In this document: one piece after another, positions 59,622 through 64,000 of the stretch
Layout of the letters: each line of letters starts with the position of its first letter
How positions within the stretch are numbered: the stretch's first letter is position 1
Notes under the pieces: generated by a model
The model's input: only the letters and a program-made list of their open reading frames with translations
Database searches by the model: none
Told to the model about the DNA's origin: nothing
Assembly: GCA_966250325.1 (NCBI GenBank)
Contig: CBINGY010000020.1
Location: 1 to 64,000 of the forward strand
Direction of reading: 5' to 3'
Source of the DNA: Jiulongibacter sp966250325
Lineage (GTDB): Bacteria; Bacteroidota; Bacteroidia; Cytophagales; Spirosomataceae
DNA length: 64,000 bases
Translations under genes and position numbers: made by a program

Positions 59622-61907
59622 TCAGGCATTATTTCTTGCTGCCTCTGCCGCAATCAGATTCAAGGCAGACCCTGCTCGGAACCAGCCAATCTGCTGCTCA
59701 TTGTAGGTATGATTCAATTTGATCTCGTCTTTTGACCCATCTGCATGAACCACTTCCAGAGTCAACTGCTTATTAGGAGCAAAAGATTCAAGATCAATGA
59801 AGTTGAACGTATCATTTTCCTGAATCTTATCGTAATCGCTTTCATTAGCGAAAGTAAGTCCCAGCATACCTTGTTTTTTCAGGTTGGTTTCATGAATACG
59901 GGCAAATGACTTCACAATCACCGCACTCACACCCAGGTGACGGGGCTCCATTGCAGCGTGCTCTCTGGATGAACCTTCTCCATAATTGTGATCGCCTACT
60001 ACAATGGTAGGTACTCCTGCTGCTTTATAAGCTCTGGCAGAGGCCGGCACCTCCATGGTTTCACCTTTCAGAAGGTTCAACACTTTATTGCTTTCCATAT
60101 TGAAGGCATTGGTAGCACCTATCAGCAGGTTGTTGGAAATGTTATCCAGGTGACCGCGATATCTCAGCCATGGACCAGCCATGGAGATATGATCCGTAGT
60201 ACATTTTCCGTAAGCTTTGATAAGGAGACGGGCTCCGGTGATGTTTTTACCATCCCATGCCGCAAACGGCTCCAGTAACTGAAGACGATCAGAATCTGGT
60301 TTTACCACCACTTCCACACCCGATCCGTCTTCCGCAGGAGCCTGATATCCGGCATCTTCCACGTCAAATCCTTTCGGAGGAAGCTCAAAGCCTGTAGGAG
60401 GATCCAGCTTCACCTGCTCACCGTTTCTATTGGTCAGCGTATCTGTGATCGGATTAAAGCCCAGGTCACCGGCAATGGCCAGAGCAGCCACCATTTCAGG
60501 TGAGGTTACAAAGGCATTGGTATTCGGGTTGCCGTCGGCTCTTTTCTTGAAGTTTCTGTTAAACGAGTGAACAATGGTATTTACTTTCTGCTCATCTGCC
60601 CCTTTTCTGTCCCACTGACCGATGCACGGACCGCAGGCGTTGGTAAATATGGTGGCATTCAGATCTTCAAATGCTTTTAGTAAACCATCTCTCTCGGCAG
60701 TAAACCTTACCTGCTCAGAGCCCGGGTTGATACCAAACTCTGCTTTCGTTACCAAACCTTTTTCTACGGCCTGACGGGCAATAGATGCTGCACGGGAAAG
60801 ATCTTCGTAGGAAGAGTTGGTACATGAACCAATAAGACCCCATTCCACCTGCATTGGCCAGCCGTTTTTCTCAGCTTTCTCACGCATTTCGGCGATTGGA
60901 GTTGCCAGATCCGGAGTGAAAGGTCCGTTCAGATGAGGGCTTAGGGTAGAAAGGTCAATTTCAATTACCTGATCAAAGTATTGTTCAGGGTTGGCATAAA
61001 CCTCTGGGTCACCCGTAAGATGTTCAGCCACTTCATCGGCCAGTTTCACCACTTCTTCACGACCCGTGGCGATCAGATAGCGTCTCATGGACTCGTCGTA
61101 ACCGAACGTAGAGGTGGTAGCACCTATTTCCGCTCCCATGTTACAGATGGTACCTTTTCCGGTACAGGAAAGTGACTGGGCACCCGGTCCGAAATATTCA
61201 ACAATAGCACCGGTTCCGCCTTTTACGGTAAGAATACCTGCTACTTTCAGGATCACATCTTTGGCGGAAGTCCAGCCGTTTAACTGGCCCGTAAGTTTTA
61301 CGCCAATCAGTTTTGGGAATTTAAGTTCCCAGGCCATACCCGCCATAACATCCACAGCATCTGCACCACCTACACCGATGGCCACCATACCCAGACCACC
61401 GGCATTCACCGTGTGTGAGTCAGTACCTATCATCATACCGCCCGGGAAAGCATAGTTTTCTAGCACTACCTGGTGAATGATACCAGCACCTGGTTTCCAG
61501 AAACCAATACCATATTTATTACATACTGAACTTAGAAAGTTGAAAACTTCATTGTTCTTGTTAATCGAATCCTGAAGGTCTGCAGCAGCACCGCTTTTTG
61601 CAAGAATCAGGTGATCTGCATGGGCTGTAGATGGCACCGCTACTTTCTTTCTTCCTGCAGACATAAACTGGAGTAAAGCCATCTGTGCGGTGGCATCCTG
61701 CATAGCTACACGATCGGGTGCAAAATCCACATAGGATTTGCCACGCTCAAAAGCCTGGGTAGCCTCGCCTTCCCAAAGGTGGCTGTATAAAATCTTTTCA
61801 GATAGGGTAAGAGGTTTTCCTACTTGTTTACGTGCAGCCTTCACTCGGCTGTCGAGCTGAGCGTAAACTTTCCGGATCATATCTAAGTCAAAAATCTTCG
61901 ATGCCAT
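59622..61907 (-). CDS. acn: Aconitate hydratase
   Basis: 761 residues, of the AcnA/mitochondrial type by length and by the start K-I-F-D-L-D-M-I-R-K-V-Y. [4Fe-4S] ligands visible in G-S-C-T-N-S-S-Y-E-D and N-A-C-G-P-C-I-G-Q-W (two Cys), G-T-D-S-H-T-V-N-A-G-G, and the C-terminal swivel domain with G-D-H-N-Y-G-E-G-S-S-R-E. Converts citrate to isocitrate in the TCA cycle. Unlinked; a -7 box lies upstream. Confidence 0.97.
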   Translation of the reverse strand: MASKIFDLDMIRKVYAQLDSRVKAARKQVGKPLTLSEKILYSHLWEGEATQAFERGKSYVDFAPDRVAMQDATAQMALLQFMSAGRKKVAVPSTAHADHLILAKSGAAADLQDSINKNNEVFNFLSSVCNKYGIGFWKPGAGIIHQVVLENYAFPGGMMIGTDSHTVNAGGLGMVAIGVGGADAVDVMAGMAWELKFPKLIGVKLTGQLNGWTSAKDVILKVAGILTVKGGTGAIVEYFGPGAQSLSCTGKGTICNMGAEIGATTSTFGYDESMRRYLIATGREEVVKLADEVAEHLTGDPEVYANPEQYFDQVIEIDLSTLSPHLNGPFTPDLATPIAEMREKAEKNGWPMQVEWGLIGSCTNSSYEDLSRAASIARQAVEKGLVTKAEFGINPGSEQVRFTAERDGLLKAFEDLNATIFTNACGPCIGQWDRKGADEQKVNTIVHSFNRNFKKRADGNPNTNAFVTSPEMVAALAIAGDLGFNPITDTLTNRNGEQVKLDPPTGFELPPKGFDVEDAGYQAPAEDGSGVEVVVKPDSDRLQLLEPFAAWDGKNITGARLLIKAYGKCTTDHISMAGPWLRYRGHLDNISNNLLIGATNAFNMESNKVLNLLKGETMEVPASARAYKAAGVPTIVVGDHNYGEGSSREHAAMEPRHLGVSAVIVKSFARIHETNLKKQGMLGLTFANESDYDKIQENDTFNFIDLESFAPNKQLTLEVVHADGSKDEIKLNHTYNEQQIGWFRAGSALNLIAAEAARNNA

Positions 61908-61965
61908 AGTATTTGATTGTTTATGCTTTTATAATCGGGTGGGTGGGATTTAGCTGAATCGGGCA

Positions 61966-61973
61966 CAAAAGTA
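61966..61973 (-). promoter_or_regulatory. -7 box of acn
   Basis: Minus-strand TACTTTTG (plus CAAAAGTA) 58 bases before the acn ATG, fitting TAnnTTTG. Confidence 0.5.
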
Positions 61974-62241
61974 GGAAAAAACACTAATTTTCACATATTG
62001 CACCTTCCAAGCTTGAAATTTTTCAAAATGCCGGGAAGAAAATTTGAATTCCTTACATTCATAACAGAATTTGTTTGGCAAAACATTCCTCTTACCCTCT
62101 GTTAATTTGCCGGAGTTTTTATTAATGGCCTGGTTTTTGGCACTTTTTAGGTCTCTTCTGTGTCATTATCAGTGAATTTAATTTTCAGTTTCAGTTTTAT
62201 ATATACTTAATTTGCCGACAATTCAAGCATAAACACAGCCT

Positions 62242-64000
62242 ATGTCAAAGAATCTGGTCATTGTGGAGTCACCTGCCAAAGCCAAAACTATTGAAGGGTA
62301 TTTAGGAAAAGATTTTGTGGTAAAATCCAGCTTTGGGCACATTCGTGATCTCCCTTTGAAAAAAATAGGGGTGGATGTAACCAAAAATTACGAGCCCGAG
62401 TACGAGATCTCTGCCGATAAGAAAAAGGTGGTGGCCGAGCTCAAAAAACTTGTAAAAGATCATGAAGTATGGCTGGCAACTGACGACGACCGCGAAGGAG
62501 AAGCAATATCCTGGCACCTGAAGGAAGCTTTAGGTTTGCAGGATAACACCAAACGTATTGTATTCAGAGAAATTACGAAGAATGCCATCAATAAGGCCAT
62601 TCAGAATCCCCGGTCAATTGACATTGATCTGGTAAATGCTCAGCAGGCACGCCGGGTGCTCGATAGGCTGGTAGGCTTTGAACTTTCGCCGGTGCTCTGG
62701 AAAAAAATACGACTGGGTGGGGCTGATCGCAAGAATCTTTCTGCCGGTCGTGTACAATCAGTTTCTGTAAGAATCATCGTAGAAAGAGAGCGGGAGATAG
62801 AGGCTCATCAGTCCACTTCCACTTACAAGGTAACCGCCCTGTTTGATCTGGGTGACGGTAAAGTTCTTAAAGCCGAGCTACCCAAAAACTTTGACACGGA
62901 ACAGGAAGCCGTAGCATTTCTTACAGATTGTAAATCAGCCGCTTTTTCCATCAATAACCTGGAAGTAAAGCCTTCCAAAAGAAAACCCGCTCCTCCTTTT
63001 ACAACCTCTACGTTGCAGCAGGAAGCATCCAGGAAACTGAGTTTTTCTGTGGCACAAACCATGCAGGTGGCTCAGAAACTGTATGAAAGTGGTAAAATTA
63101 CCTATATGAGAACCGATTCAACGAATCTTTCTCAGGAGGCCATTGCCAATGCCGCAGAGCAGATAAAGTCTGCTTATGGTGAGGAGTTTGTGGAAACCCG
63201 CGTCTATAAAACAAAGAGTGATTCTGCTCAGGAAGCTCACGAGGCCATCAGGCCTACCAATTTTGCAGATTCTTCGGCAGGATATGACCGAAATGAAAAA
63301 CGGCTGTATGACCTCATCTGGAAAAGAGCAATTGCCTCTCAAATGAGTGATGCGGTTATCGAACGCACCGTAGCAAAAATCGGCATCTCGAATCGTGACG
63401 AGGAATTGCAGGCTACTGGTGAGGTAATTAAATTCGAAGGTTTCTTAAAGGTGTACCTCGAATCCACCGACGAAGAGGATGAAGAGAATAAGGACATGTT
63501 ACCTCCGTTAAATGTAGGTCAGAAACTGGCTCTTTCTCAGATGAAAACTACAGAGCGTTTCAGCAGACCCCCGGCACGATATACCGAAGCCAGTCTGGTA
63601 AAAAAGCTGGAGGAACTCGGCATAGGACGTCCATCAACGTATGCACCTACCATTTCCACGATCATAAAACGGAATTATGTGGTGAAGGAAGACCGTCCGG
63701 GACAGACACGCGATTTCAAGGAATATGTGCTGGAGAAAAATGAGATCAAAGAAAATCACGGCTCAGAGAACTATGGCTCAGAAAAAGCGAAACTATTCCC
63801 TACCAATGTAGGTATCATTGTGAATGATTACCTCATGGAGCATTTCAAAGACATTATGGACTTCAAATTCACCGCCAAAGTGGAAGATGAGTTTGATGAT
63901 GTGGCTGAAGGAAAGCTTCCATGGAGTAAAATGATTGATAATTTCTATGTGGAGTTTCACAACAAAGTAAACAAAGCAGAAGGAGAAGATGCCAGTAGCA
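62242..64000 (+). CDS. topA: DNA topoisomerase I, 5' part
   Basis: Runs off the right edge; 586 complete codons are visible. TOPRIM M-S-K-N-L-V-I-V-E-S-P-A-K-A-K-T has the catalytic Glu9 at the same place as E. coli TopA, and T-D-D-D-R-E-G-E-A (about 81-89) carries the D-x-D. Active-site Tyr288 is in K-I-T-Y-M-R-T-D-S-T. The A-R-R-V-L-D-R-L-V-G-F (about 137-147) and S-A-G-R-V-Q-S-V motifs follow. Type IA relaxing enzyme for negative supercoils. Core gene; a TTAATTTG before it may be the -7 box. Confidence 0.97.
   Translation, partial: MSKNLVIVESPAKAKTIEGYLGKDFVVKSSFGHIRDLPLKKIGVDVTKNYEPEYEISADKKKVVAELKKLVKDHEVWLATDDDREGEAISWHLKEALGLQDNTKRIVFREITKNAINKAIQNPRSIDIDLVNAQQARRVLDRLVGFELSPVLWKKIRLGGADRKNLSAGRVQSVSVRIIVEREREIEAHQSTSTYKVTALFDLGDGKVLKAELPKNFDTEQEAVAFLTDCKSAAFSINNLEVKPSKRKPAPPFTTSTLQQEASRKLSFSVAQTMQVAQKLYESGKITYMRTDSTNLSQEAIANAAEQIKSAYGEEFVETRVYKTKSDSAQEAHEAIRPTNFADSSAGYDRNEKRLYDLIWKRAIASQMSDAVIERTVAKIGISNRDEELQATGEVIKFEGFLKVYLESTDEEDEENKDMLPPLNVGQKLALSQMKTTERFSRPPARYTEASLVKKLEELGIGRPSTYAPTISTIIKRNYVVKEDRPGQTRDFKEYVLEKNEIKENHGSENYGSEKAKLFPTNVGIIVNDYLMEHFKDIMDFKFTAKVEDEFDDVAEGKLPWSKMIDNFYVEFHNKVNKAEGEDASS

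Overview
The window is chromosomal DNA of a Bacteroidota bacterium, most likely of the order Cytophagales. The evidence is a SusC/SusD pair, several TonB-dependent receptors with carboxypeptidase-regulatory N-terminal domains, a BlaI/M56-TonB antirepressor locus, LytTR two-component signalling, phage-tail-like secreted proteins with GIG..NP..LD-type repeats, and promoter boxes of the Bacteroidota form TAnnTTTG (one with TTTG exactly 19 nt upstream). No tRNA, rRNA, CRISPR array or insertion sequence was recognised.

Layout. 1-8.3 kb: end of a tail-fibre-like protein, an outer-membrane beta-barrel receptor, a DUF1905-type protein, a large YadA-head/S74 self-cleaving surface protein, an SRAP (YedK/HMCES) abasic-site protein and small hypotheticals. 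8.4-15.2 kb: a same-strand (minus) accessory block with an HNH nuclease fused to a DnaA-domain-IV-like DNA-binding domain, an AT-rich OLD-type ATPase/TOPRIM nuclease, an HNH nuclease whose N-terminus resembles sulfur-binding domains of phosphorothioate-dependent restriction enzymes, and an overlapping pair of a TPR-AAA+ ATPase and a TPR membrane protein. This is the best candidate for a defence or stress system. 15.2-21 kb: a repeat-rich zone in which intergenic DNA is built on a 7-nt period, including two abutting 21-bp (3 x 7) tandem arrays and several copies of a ~155-bp dispersed element. A tail-collar protein, a lipase interrupted by an in-frame TAG and a CAT-like acyltransferase lie among them. 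21-34.5 kb: HAD phosphatase, Crp/Fnr regulator, two lipoproteins, LytTR regulator plus TPR histidine kinase, Spy-like protein, BNR sialidase-like protein, zinc-less MDR oxidoreductase, GH10 xylanase, S1 protease and M23 peptidase. 34.9-41.2 kb: an AraC regulator divergent from a SusC/SusD locus whose susC-like gene has an in-frame TGA where Trp is expected. 41.2-46 kb: DinB protein, then a BlaI/M56-TonB locus with paralogous fragments of its own C-terminal domains and twin palindromic operators. 46-64 kb: DUF4136 lipoprotein, POT peptide transporter, a beta-helix lipoprotein/TonB receptor pair separated by a perfect 12-bp hairpin, then core genes: glycosyltransferase and LpxH-like phosphoesterase, rplY, prs, acn and the 5' part of topA.

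Two large genes (lipase, susC-like) each carry a single in-frame stop with the reading frame intact on both sides. Both TAG and TGA end other genes here, so these look like recent point mutations or recoding rather than an altered code. The most unusual non-coding feature is the heptanucleotide phasing of nearly all repeat-rich intergenic DNA.
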